Of a DNA stretch of 64,000 nucleotides, positions 1 to 9,599 are shown one piece after another. Source of the DNA: Sthenelais limicola. Lineage: Eukaryota > Annelida > Polychaeta > Phyllodocida > Sigalionidae. The translations under genes and the position numbers were made by a program. The first letter of the stretch is position 1. Each line of letters opens with the position of its first letter. Under the pieces are notes generated by a model. It ran no database searches and was not told the origin of the DNA. It was given only the letters and a program-made list of their open reading frames with translations. The DNA lies in NCBI GenBank assembly GCA_942159475.1, contig OW804096.1:36703744-36767743 (forward strand). Direction: 5' to 3'.

Positions 1-186
1 TACCTCTATTTCATGATAATTAGATCTATTGCAATCTAGATCAGAGAGAGCTTTCGAGAGGTTTGGACGTGTCATACGACGCTCCCATAAAAACACCGAT
101 TGCTACCGTTTTTCAAGTACTTTCCATTCCATAACACCACCAAGGACTTGATAACACGATAGCGATACGAGTGACATGGGTGATAA

Positions 187-821
187 GTGAACTTAATAAG
201 AAATTTCACGCTTGAGTACACCCAGGCAAACCAAGAATTAATGAAGAAGAAAATGGATGAAATGGTAAGGAGAGAACAAGAGAATAGTATGATCATGAAT
301 GAAATCCGACTAGAGAACTTACATTTTAAGAGAAACTACAGAAATCTAGAAGAAACCGTTTTTGAATGTGAAATTGAAAGGAGAAAAATGAATGTCATAT
401 TGTCTGGATTGGAATATCGGCGCAACAAAGACTTGCTAGCCACCTGTGTCAATGTATGTAGGGTTATAGATCAAGATTTCGCAAAAGAAGATCTAATAGT
501 GACAGAGAGAATGAAAACCTATCAGAATGGTCAGAGATTGGTACGCATACAATTTGTATCGAAAGAAGCTAGAGACATGGTATATTACAATAGATCACAG
601 TTGAAAAACTCCAAATGGTTTGACAAAGTCTATATAAACACTTACCAACCACAATTAAAGAAAGAAAAGAAATGCTGTCTACAGTACGAGCGCACATCAA
701 TGAAAAAGGTACTAAGAAGGTAGATGGATTGTATAAGGACAGAATTACAATCGATGGTGTCAGTCATCTTTATGACCAATTGGAAGACTTAGATAAGGGC
801 TTTCGCTTATCTGACGCCTAG
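187..821 (+). pseudogene. LINE ORF1 RRM/CTD module (L1 ORF1p-like)
   Basis: The first 60 residues are a charged helical, coiled-coil-like stretch. From about residue 70 there is an RRM of the L1 ORF1p type: 'RKMNVILSGLEY' as strand 1, then 'LVRIQFVSKEARDMVYYNR' as the RNP-like strand and helix. A CTD follows after a frameshift near 672 (in-frame ATG at 672), with 'INEKGTKKVDGLYKDRITID'. The frame ends at TAG 819-821 and reopens at once as the NADAR domain in the same frame, so the ancestral protein was probably one chain. Known role of the family: RNA binding and nucleic-acid chaperoning during target-primed reverse transcription. The 5' start is unclear; the frame may begin upstream of 187. 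Confidence 0.7.
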
Positions 822-1290
822 ATAAAAGAGATCAACGGAAGTATTTACTTTAGCTCTGAACACAGTGTGTTGAGTAATTTTTATCCGTGTCGCCTACGAG
901 TAAATGATATGGAATTTGCATCCATTGAGCAAGCCTATCAAAATGCTTGTGCTATCTCTCTCGGCCGCCCTGATGTAGCAAAGGACATATTTCTAAGCAA
1001 AGACACACGTGCCTCCAAGAGATATTCCTACTCAGCAAAAAATGATGATGACTGGGATGCTATCAAGATAAGGGTAATGCGTCTCCTGATCGAATGTAAA
1101 TTCAACCAAAATCCGGGCATGAGGGAATTGCTGGACACGGAGAAGAAACCTTTAATAGATGTACGAATTGCGAGTTTTGGGCCTGCGGGTCTACATTAAA
1201 GTCAAAAAAGACCATTGCAGGACAACATAATGGATGTAACATGGTTGGAAGAATGCTTGAAGATTATAGAAGCTTTGCAAGCGGTGAATT
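822..1290 (+). pseudogene. NADAR (YbiA-like) domain within LINE ORF1
   Basis: Directly downstream of, and in frame with, the RRM-CTD across one TAG. Signature motifs of the NADAR/YbiA fold are visible: 'LSNFYPCRL' (the S-N-F-Y block), then 'FASIEQAYQNA' (the S-x-E-x-x-Y-Q block), 'RVMRLLIECKFNQNP' (the M--l---KF-qN block) and 'LLDT'. A frameshift near 1160 leads into 'CEFWACG' and 'GQHNGCNMVGRMLEDYR', the W-G and G-x-N-x-x-G-x-x-L terminal blocks. The domain is complete in length (about 150 residues). NADAR proteins act on ADP-ribose-linked or related N-glycosides; YbiA is an N-glycosidase, and some NADARs remove ADP-ribose from guanine. A role inside a LINE is inference. A diverged second copy lies at 20570-24250. 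Confidence 0.75.
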
Positions 1291-1957
1291 GAAATGGGAT
1301 GACAGAAAACCAATCGAGCCCAAAGATGAGAAAGGAATTAGTGTTCCTCCTTCAAAAAGCAAGTCACCAAGAGCGAAAAGCCCTAAGGATGACCAGAATG
1401 AATCATATGCTGGTAGAGGGAGGGGGAGGCAAGGCTGGTTACCACGTTCAACGCGAGGTGGCTACTATAGCAGTAATAACAATTACTCTCAAATGCTCGG
1501 TATATCAAACGATCAAAATGATTGCGAGGATATGGACTGTAATCAACCATCTGAATTGTCAAACTGTATGCCTCCCCTTGGAAATGACAATTTCAAAGCT
1601 CCACCTGCCCCAAGTAGGAAAACAACATATGCAGCAAGCCTGAGAGGAGGTAACACAAGAGGGAAATGGAAGGCATCTAGGGGCCAATCACATAGGTATC
1701 AACAACGACAATTGGAAAGGCTAGGTGATCCATATGTCTCCTGCTCTCCCAACCCTAGTCCATCAACCAGACAGAAACGATTGTTAAGTGGTGAACAGAT
1801 TGACAGCCCAAGCAAAAGGGTAAATATAAACCCACCCAGTCCAGCCGAAATGGAGGCGATCCTGAGAGATTTCATGGCCAAACAGTATTATGGAAATCAA
1901 CAATCATATACTAGTGAAACCGATCTACAACAAACAGATGGTATATTTAAGAGATAG
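1241..1957 (+). pseudogene. RG-rich basic disordered linker of LINE ORF1
   Basis: The open frame continues from the NADAR C-terminus ('MVGRMLEDYRSFASGELKW') into about 220 residues of low complexity with Ser-Pro-Lys, a 'GRGRGRQGW' RGG-like segment, 'GGNTRGKWKASRGQSHRY' and Pro-rich stretches. It is strongly basic, without a recognisable fold, and most likely an RNA-binding disordered linker. It stops at 1957; the SGNH domain starts on another frame at the ATG at 2009. A stop-plus-frameshift or a separate ORF are both possible. Confidence 0.6.
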
Positions 1958-2008
1958 ACATATGTTCGCCCTGGACTTGAAACTCAGGCTACTGTCTCAT
2001 TGTAAAAA

Positions 2009-4514
2009 ATGGTTCGAACGATTGTGATCACTGACTCTCGGAAGATCAACAGCATCACTAAACAACTTCAACCTAGTGTTGAATGCTGCTTGTATGTGGA
2101 TGATTTTGTCATCTGCTACAAGGGCACCCACATGCGAACAATTGAACGCATACTACAGCAGACTCTGACAAGACTAGCTGAGTGGAGCACCAACAATGGC
2201 TTCAAATTCTCAGCAGAGAAAACCTGTGTTGTGCATTTCTGCCGAAGGCGAGGGTGCAAAGAGGAGCCAACACTATATCTCCATGAAAAAAATCTGGTAG
2301 TCCAGGAGGAGGTAAAATTCCTTGGCGTGGTATTTGACAGGATTCTTTCCTTCAAACCACACATTGAATACCTCTGGAGGAAATGCCAGAAGGCAATGAA
2401 CCTGCTGAAGATCCTCAGTCACCCCAACTGGGGTTGTAACAAAGAGACCTTGCTGACATTGTACAAAATGTATATCCAATCAAGGTTAGACTATGGATCT
2501 ATGGTGTATGCCTCTGCTCCAAGGTCTTACCTGGACAGACTTAAGCCCATTCAGAACCAGGGACTGAGACTTTGTCTTGGAGCCTTACGTACAACTCCTG
2601 CACCAAGCCTTCATATTGAAGCTGGTATACCACCTCTGGAGTTTCGCCGGGAAAAGTTCACACTGCAATACACTATACGTGTCAGAGCTAACCCCAAAAA
2701 TCCAGCCCACAAACTCATATTTGACAACAAGAACACTGTGTATCGGGAGAAGCCAAATGCCATCAAGCCAATGGCAGTGATAGCAAGGTCTTTATTCCGA
2801 GAAGCTGGTGTACCAATGAAAAGAGTAATGACTGAAAAACCACCAGAGACTCCACCATGGGAACAAAAATTACCCCTGGTTATCCTGGACCTTGACACAA
2901 ACAAGAAAACTGAGACTCCTGTGCATGTATTTGAAAAACAATACAGTGAAATCAGGACACAGTTTGAAAGCCATACAGCCATTTTCACTGATGGTTCCAA
3001 AGATGGTAGTTGTGTTGGATTTGCCGTGCATACACCATTTGGGAACTTGAAGAAGGCTCTCCACAAGGAAAGCAGCATCTACACTGCTGAAGGAAAAGCA
3101 CTGCTTAAGGCACTTGAATGGGTACAGGTCTCACGGATGAAGAAATTCATCATATTCTCAGACTCGCACCCATGTCTAGAAGCTGTGACCAACCTTTATC
3201 CTAAGAACCCAATCATACAAGCAATTCAAGAGACATACACTGAAAACAAAAGACTGGACAAAGAAGTGGTGTTGTGCTGGGTGCCAAGCCACATTGGAAT
3301 AGAAGGAAATGAGGCAGCAGACATTGCAGCCAAAAATGCATTGAGGCGCCCTGTTGGGGCTGACCAAATGCCATACACAGACATTGTACCTGTGGCGCAG
3401 GCACATGTCAAACGTAGCTGGCAGAGCACATGGAATGGTGTTAACAGTAACAAGCTGCGAGCAATCACACCATCAATCACACCAAAATTCAAAGATGATA
3501 ACCTGACAAGACCCGAACAGGTGATACTGACCCGTCTTCGTACCGGTCACACCAAACTGACTCACAGGCACCTTCTAAAAGGTGGCTCCTGTATGTCAGA
3601 CATGCAACACTGAACTGAGTGTAGAGCATCTCTTAATACATTGTCAGGCAACCAAGAGAAACAGAATAAAATTCCTGCAAAATCGCAGGACACTGCAGAG
3701 TATTTTCCGGGAATCTGGGAACAAAAATATTCTTGATTTCCTACGGGAAACCAAATTGTACGACAAAATTTAGGTAACCTAAATGAAGCCTGACTTCGTC
3801 AGGCCAAACCCTGTTTCATGAAATAGGGAATTTCACAGAATAAAATAATAAAACCACAGTATATCTGCTAACTTTTAATTACTATTAGCGGAGGTGAAAC
3901 TAACCAAACCAAACCAAACCAAAACTGACTCTCGGGGGAGAAGCATAGAGGGAAGAATAGGTAGCAATAACATCTGGGTTTTCATATACCCAGGAGGAAA
4001 GTTATCTTTCTTAACGGATAGAGCACTGGAGCTGGAAGAGAAATATAAGCCTGATAACTTATTGTTGTGTGGGGGTATCTGCGATCTGAGCATAAAAGAT
4101 CGACATACAAAGGAAATCTCATTAGTACAAAATGAGAAAGATGCAATGGTCACACATATGATTAAATTATACGATAACGTACTGGAGCGATTATCAGTTG
4201 TAACAAATAGATGCATTGTCTCACTTGGAGGCCTGGTTGGACTGGATATTAATAGGGCCAATGGCCTAGATGGTTATTCTACACTGCAGCATGGTGTTAA
4301 TGATGCAATTGTCGACATAAATTTGTATTTAAAGAATGTCAAACGCCAAAGAGGAGTTAAACACGTACATCTGATTGATAAAGTTCATCACAAAGCCAAA
4401 AATAAATGGAGACACTATTTGAGGCGACTTCAGGATGGGATACACTGCGACGATATTGTGAAGAATCACTGGGCTACACAAATCGTCCAATTTGATGCAA
4501 ACCCACTTGTTTGA
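2009..4514 (+). pseudogene. SGNH/GDSL-type hydrolase domain of C1, split by LINE A1
   Basis: 2009-2041 encodes 'MVRTIVITDSR' and 3924-4514 resumes with 'DSRGRSIEGRI'. Without A1 and one 12-bp repeat the two join in frame. Block I is DSRG with the nucleophile Ser, block III is 'GGICDLS' near 4070, and the last block is 'DGIH' near 4437, supplying the Asp-His pair. CR1-type LINE ORF1 proteins are known to carry such esterase domains. The frame stops at 4514. The same DSRG, GIC(D/N)L and D-x-x-H pattern recurs at 19178-19960 and, in part, at 26645 and 36872, which supports the call. Confidence 0.75.
2042..3923 (+). mobile_element. Family A LINE copy A1, 5' truncated
   Basis: Starts inside the RT domain and ends in an (AAACC)n tail. 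Flanked by a perfect 12-bp target-site duplication, actgactctcgg, at 2030-2041 and 3924-3935. It keeps RT from the YVDD box ('CLYVDDFVICYKG'), RNase H ('FTDGSKDG', 'TAEGKALLKALEW', 'FSDSHPCLEAV', 'WVPSHIG') and the Cys-His tail. Five bases are missing near 3583 compared with A2, which shifts the frame. The RT frame happens to be in frame with the SGNH start, giving a chimeric 534-codon frame from 2009 to 3613. Confidence 0.93.
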
Positions 4515-4971
4515 ATTGCCAAACTTGCCTTCCCCCAGAAGCCGTTGTACGGCCTGGGGGAGGTGGGAGAGGCGATCAAACTACCGTGTAATTATAGAAA
4601 ATGAGCCAAGAATATCAAGTAATGGACTATTCAACATTCAATTATACAACAACGAAAGGTATTGGTCGTTGATCTCACCTTCTCTCAGAAGCTGTTGTAC
4701 GGCCTGGGAGAGTTGGGAGAGGCAACCATACCATGAGGATATTATATTGTGCGTATCTAACAAGGGACTATCCACCAAATACAGAAGTATACAATACATT
4801 GACTCGTATCAATTGGAGACAATTGGTAAGGCAATTCTTCTACTTTCAACGTATTTCATAAGAACACTGCTCCTATTGATTTCTCGACCTTGTATAGAAA
4901 GAAGTATATTAGCAGCTAATTGGACATTGAGTATAAGATATAGAACGAAGAAACATAACTCTAATGAATAA
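4492..4971 (+). other. Open frame bridging SGNH ORF and ORF2
   Basis: A 159-codon frame overlaps the SGNH end by 23 bases and ends in TAA inside 'ATGAATAA', where the ATG (4964) is the ORF2 start. Its residues are not recognisable as a domain. The overlap is the kind used for termination-reinitiation in some LINEs; whether this frame is translated is unknown. Confidence 0.35.
4527..4725 (+). repeat. Duplicated hairpin element in ORF1-ORF2 spacer of C1
   Basis: A 37-base element at 4537-4573 recurs at 4687-4723, 150 bases later, with few changes. Each lies in a potential stem-loop: 4529-4538 pairs with 4554-4562, around an inner GCCG/CGGC stem; the second copy has partly compensating changes. 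The position between ORF1 and ORF2 suggests a translational or RNA-binding role, but this is inference. Confidence 0.55.
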
Positions 4972-7789
4972 TACACAGGAGATTAAAAACTGGGCCACTC
5001 TGGCTAAAAGAAGAGGTTTAAAAATCGTCAATTACAATATAAGGTTTATACTACCAAAAATTGATACCATAAGAAATGAAATGCTGAGTGAAAATGTCGA
5101 TATATTCATATTTACGGAAAGCTGGCTGAAAAAAGAAATAAATGATGTGTTGATTGCTAGTCCTGGGTATACGATTTATAGGTTGGATAGAACCACTAGT
5201 TCGCGAGGCGGTGGGATATGCTGTTACATAAGGAATTGTTTTTGTGTAGATGATAATTTAGAATGGAGATGCTCAAATGAAGAAAGTGAAATTATGGCTC
5301 TTAAGGTATGGAAACCAAACAATCCTGCTTATAAAATAATATCGGCATATCACCCACCGTCTGGCAATATTAACTCCTTCTTTAATGATCTAGATGATAT
5401 ATTAAATCGATGTGTGAGTAGAACAAATGAAAATATTATTGTAACAGGAGATTTTAATATTGATACCCTTGTTGACGATAACAAGAATAGAGCCTTGCAA
5501 CAATTTATCTCGTCAAAAAACTTTACCAGTCATATAAATAATATAACCAGATATGGATTCTTAAAAGATTCAATTATTGATCATTTTCTATTAAGGAGTA
5601 CAATAGATGTGACAGCGGGTGTACTAAATTATTCCTTATCGGACCACCAGCCAACGTATATAATAATGAAAAGAAATGTAATGGCGCAACCCAAAGTAAA
5701 TATTACAGGTAGATGTTTCAGAAAGTATTCTGATGAAATTCTGAGAGAAAAGATAGACCAAATTGACTGGACTGAATATTATAGTAACGATGATCCGAAC
5801 AAATTGTGGGATATCATTCATAAAAATATTTTAAGAATTGCTAATGAAGTAGCACCGTGGAGGAAGTTTAAATTAAGACGATCAAAACCGGCTTGGTATA
5901 CAGCTGAATTGACCGAATTGAATAGAAATAGAGACAAATTATACAGGAAAGCGAACCGGAGGAAAGATTGTAATGATATCATAGCTGCAAGAAATGCAAA
6001 GAGTTTATGTAACAATGAAACAAAAAGAGCAAAATCAAATTATTATAAGAATTTGTTGACAGTACATAAGAAAGATACCACCAATTTTGGAAGGTTATAA
6101 AAGAAATTGATACTGGGGCTGTAAATACTATCAATAATATCAAGGTAGAGGATAAAGTAGTCTATGGTCAGGAAATGGTAAACACGCTAAATGAGCACTA
6201 TTGTGAGATAGGGGATAAAATTAATGAAAAAATCGGTACACATCCTACTAAGAGGTTTGATGAAAGTTTTGGTGGAGGGTTAGAGAGTATAATAGTAGAT
6301 AGAAGCGATATTGTAAGATTAATTGGTAATATTGATGTCAAAAAAAGTTCTGGATGTGACTTGAGTGCTAGCAGAATATATAAAGATTGTTTTAAAATGA
6401 TGATTGAACAACTGGCAGTATTATATAATAAGTCATTAAATGTTGGTATCTTCCCGGCTCAATGGAAATGTGCTAACGTAGTACCAATTCCTAAGGTGAA
6501 TAATCCGAAAATTGTTAATGACACAAGGCCAATATCACTAACACACATAGGAGGAAAGTTGTTAGAAAAAATAGTAGTGGAACAGTTAATGGACTTTCTG
6601 AGATATAAAGAGATACTAAGTGATCAACAAAAAGGATATCAAAAAGGAAAATCTACTACTGATGCTTTAGTTGAATTAATAACTGATTTAAATTTATCAA
6701 ACAATCATAAGAAAATTACTATTGCTTGTTATGTCGATTTTAGTAAAGCTTTTAATTCTGTGGTGCCTGCATTGATGTTGAACAAATTGAGAGATCTAGG
6801 TGTTGCCCCATTACTTCTTTCCTGGTTTGAATCTTATTTAACAAATAGATAACAGAAAGTGAAACTAAATGGTCTATCTTCCAGTGTATTAGAAATCAAT
6901 TACGGTGTACCCCAGGGGTCAATACTAGGACCAATTATGTATTTGATCTATGCTAATGATTTAAAACACTTAAAACTGAAATCGAAATACTTACAATACG
7001 CCGATGATACGGTATTTTATTACACAGGTGATAGTCTTAGAGAATGTGAACAAGTCTCTTCTACGAATGGAGTCTAGGAAATAGATTATTAGTAAATAGT
7101 AAAAAAACTAAATTGATGGTAATTGGATTGAGTAAGCAAATGTAAAATGATGGACTGGATGTAAATGTCAAACTAGGAGGCGAAAAACTTGAAGTTGTTG
7201 GGACATATACTTATCTTGGAGTAACGATAGACAATAGATTATTGATGAAGCAACAATATTATAATGTTGTTAGGCAGATAAATGAGAAAATTTATACTTT
7301 TAGAAAAATTAGAGGTAATCTGACTAAGTCAACTGCAATATTAATCGCTAAATCCAAACTACTATCCCTATTTGATTACAGCTTTTTAATTTATGTCCTC
7401 TGACAAGCAAAGATTTAGACAAATTACAAAAAATCCAAAATAGAATTCTACGAATTGCATTGAGCTGTGATTACAGAACTAGTAACGCGGATTTACTTGC
7501 TTCAACAAGAGTGATGTGTATAAAGGAAAGAATGATGTATAACCACTGTATTATAGGACATAAGGAAATATATATTAAGGGAAATGTTATCCTCCCTACT
7601 AGAATGACTAGGCAAGCTAATGCGCCAATATTGGGAAATTTTAACCCAAAAAACAGTAAAGATGAAAAATCATTGAGAAATAATATAGTAAAGGCTTGGA
7701 ATAGTCTTAGTCCAGAATTGAGACTTCAAGGTGACAAACTTGCATTTAAAAATAATTTGAAGATAAATATTAAAGAATATTGTACTTGA
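4964..7789 (+). pseudogene. C1 ORF2: endonuclease and reverse transcriptase
   Basis: The endonuclease opens with 'KIVNYNIRFILPKIDTIRNE' and 'FTESWL', then 'VTGDFNID' (about 5440) and 'SDHQPTYI' (about 5637). A linker ('KPAWYTAELTELNRNRDKLY') leads to the RT: 'PIPKVNNPKIVNDTRPISL', 'KGKSTTDA', 'ACYVDFSKAFNSV', 'GVPQGSILGP' and 'LQYADDTVFYY' (about 7000). The thumb 'YLGVTIDNRLL' follows. Damage: a frameshift near 6098, TAA at 6850-6852, a frameshift near 7060, a stop near 7142 and another break near 7400. The last piece (7460-7789) is the typical LINE C-terminus ending in 'VKAWNSLSPELRL'. There is no RNase H domain. It resembles C3 more than C4. Confidence 0.85.
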
Positions 7790-7803
7790 TGATACAGTTA
7801 TAC

Positions 7804-7830
7804 CCCCCCCCCCCCCCCCCACACACACAC
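7804..7830 (+). repeat. C-run and CA microsatellite
   Basis: About 17 C followed by (AC)5 in the C1 3' UTR; a further C-run lies at 8204-8218. Element C2 also has a C-rich (plus-strand G-rich) 3' UTR. Confidence 0.9.
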
Positions 7831-7859
7831 TCTATCTCTATCTCTATCCTTTCTTGATA

Positions 7860-8111
7860 CTGGTCCTGGGTAAGACCTTAAAGTGCCTTTCTGTCTCTTT
7901 TCTCTGTCTCTCTCCCTTCTTCTCTATCTCTATTTCCTGGGTATGATCATGAACTGCCTCCCTCTCAGCTCTCCCGCCCTTGATATAACACTTTAAAGTG
8001 TTGATAAGGGCGTAAAGCCACCAATCTCACTCACTCACTCTCCCGCCCTTGATATAACACTTCAAAGTGTTGATAAGGGCGTAAAGCAACCAATCTCACT
8101 CACTCACTCAC
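7860..8111 (+). mobile_element. SINE S1 with duplicated 3' hairpin domain
   Basis: Flanked by the 13-bp duplication tcctttcttgata at 7847-7859 and 8112-8124. It has the usual order: a 'CCTGGGTAAGACC' module, a CT-rich tract, a related 'CCTGGGTATGATC' module, the hairpin of CCCGCCCTT with AAGGGCG, then CACT repeats. The hairpin-plus-tail part is repeated a second time (about 8039-8111). Inserted in the C1 3' UTR. No clear pol III box B is visible. Confidence 0.9.
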
Positions 8112-8124
8112 TCCTTTCTTGATA

Positions 8125-8757
8125 ATTTCATCTCCTATATCCTATGCTTTGTCCGTTTCAGAATTATCTTCGTGTTTTCCTGTTTCTCCTTTCTGTGCTT
8201 TTGTCCCCCCCCCCCCCCTGCTTACCCCCAACCCCCTTATGTACAAGAATACACCCTTTTGACGGGGAGTAATCTATTGAACGGTAGATTTGTATCTAGA
8301 AAACTTTAAATATATAATCCGTCAAGAAGACGATTAATTAACTCTGTTTGTACATATATGATGCAACATGCACAAATGTCACTTTAATGATTGATAATGA
8401 TTCACCCATCTCATCTCGACACATGAAATGATACACAATAGTCGGGAACTCCTTACATCACATTATTTCGTAAAACATCTCATTTCATACTCCATCCTTC
8501 TCTCATTTTTTCGTTCCTTTAAATGTTCTGTTAAATATTAGACAAAAACAGCTTATAACGAGTCATTTATGTATTATAATGGCACAAGGTTTATATAAAA
8601 CCCAAAGATTGTACTTATGGATTATTGATTTTGTATATACACTGCATCCCTCGAAATGCTGAAATATAATCAGGGTGCTAAAGAACATCACCTCTGAGGT
8701 GAGGGCATCAAAACTGTAATACAAAGCCTGAATAAAATTTCTGTTTAAAAAAAAAAA
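8125..8757 (+). other. C1 3' UTR and poly(A) end
   Basis: No coding frame. It ends with AATAAA (8731-8736) and an A-run (8747-8757), marking the 3' end of the C1 retrotransposon. Confidence 0.6.
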
Positions 8758-8885
8758 TAGATATAATTTCCTTCTCGGAAAATTACCATATTATAAAAAT
8801 CTTTTTATTCAAAACAACAAGTTTTCCCCTGAATACATAGCAGAAGGAAAAAGATGAATTGGTTTATTTACTTTTACTTACTTTT

Positions 8886-9110
8886 TCAAACTCTGAGCAC
8901 CTTCAGCTTTATGTATGCGAAGCAGTCGCAGTGTTCGGTCTCGACAGGACCGGCTGGATAACGGCTGATTGAAGGTTTTCAAATTCCCCGAGATAACCTC
9001 CCAAATCTTGGTATCTTTAAAGGGGTTTTCACTTGCCACAAACTGCAGGAGTGCTAGGTCCAGTTTGCTGGAGAAAAACACCCGCTTTGATTCAGGTGTT
9101 ATTTTAGACA
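8886..9110 (-). CDS. First exon of a Myb/SANT-like domain protein
   Basis: From ATG at 9110 the frame reads 'MSKITPESKRVFFSSKLDLA' and continues 'LLQFVASENPF', 'IWEVIS' and 'SCRDRTLRLLRIHK', ending 'SLKK' directly at a consensus donor (GTAAGT on the minus strand). This pattern (D-x-x-LL-x-x-V-x-x-x-NPF, W-x-x-I, R-x-C-x-x-R) is that of a Myb-like DNA-binding module common in uncharacterised cnidarian and mollusc proteins. No downstream exon is seen within the window, where C1 lies. It may be a gene fragment or a gene with a TE-filled intron. Confidence 0.55.
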
Positions 9111-9385
9111 TAATTACAAGTAAAAGCTGGCAGGTCATACAAATCATCAATTTCTAGGTGTATTCCGTGAGAACAGTGCAAATGAAAGATGTGCTTGCAA
9201 CTGATGCACAGTGAGTACACTGTACTGCGTATAAAAATAAAATCACGATTTGTCTGGATTGAATCTGTGGCAAGGAATCCTAATTCAAATAAACATATAT
9301 TGCAGATTTCTTCAGAAAATGCTATCGACGTAGCACTGTTGGAGCTGTAGTCTCTTGTTGTTGAAGAAATTATCTCGTCACTCAT
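9104..9385 (-). CDS. Possible RING/zinc-binding small ORF
   Basis: A 93-codon frame with Cys-His spacing like a zinc finger: 'CNICLFELGF', then 'CISCKHIFHLHCSHG' and a final Cys in 'FTCNYV'. It overlaps the start of the Myb-like exon in another frame, so it could be chance or part of an upstream exon. Function not assigned. Confidence 0.25.
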   Translation of the reverse strand: MSDEIISSTTRDYSSNSATSIAFSEEICNICLFELGFLATDSIQTNRDFIFIRSTVYSLCISCKHIFHLHCSHGIHLEIDDLYDLPAFTCNYV

Positions 9386-9599
9386 TCTGTAAATATAATA
9401 AAGGGGAAGCTGTAGAAGGAATAGGCTATAGATCTATAGATGGAATTGAAAAGGCATACCTTCACTGCCCTCCTCCCCACTTTACTTTAATTTTTCTCCC
9501 TCTGTCACCTCTCCTCCCCCTACTCCCCCCCCCCCCCCCACACACACTCTCTCTCCGTCCCACTCTCACAATAGGCCTACTATAGCTTTACATTCAAAC

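Larger units (their letters stand above)
1..8757 (+). mobile_element. Family C LINE copy C1 (RRM-NADAR-SGNH ORF1, EN-RT ORF2), decayed
   Basis: A non-LTR retrotransposon running off the left edge. In order it holds an ORF1 with coiled coil, RRM and CTD (187-821), a NADAR domain (822-1290), an RG-rich region (to 1957), an SGNH hydrolase (2009-2041 plus 3924-4514), then an apurinic-type endonuclease and reverse transcriptase (4964-7789). The 3' UTR is C-rich and ends with AATAAA at 8731 and an A-run at 8747-8757. Two later insertions lie inside it: family A LINE A1 (2042-3923) and a SINE (7860-8111). Several frameshifts and stops show it is inactive. The clade is not certain; the ORF1 resembles L1/CR1-type multi-domain ORF1 proteins and the RT lacks RNase H. 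Confidence 0.8.

Noticed and set aside
2116..3492. Many minus-strand open frames of 60-155 codons opposite the family A LINE copies
   Set aside because: They recur at the same offsets in A1-A4 and A6 and are antisense shadows of the RT/RNase H frame.
7860..7990. tRNA-like head of the SINE
   Set aside because: 'TGGGTAAGACC' could pass for a box A but no GGTTCRANYCC box B follows, so no tRNA-like region is claimed.
8039..8111. Regularly spaced repeats suggesting a CRISPR-like array
   Set aside because: Only two units without unique spacers; they are the duplicated 3' domain of a SINE in eukaryotic DNA.
9475..9545. Pro/Leu-rich small protein over the C-run
   Set aside because: Low-complexity translation of a polypyrimidine microsatellite.
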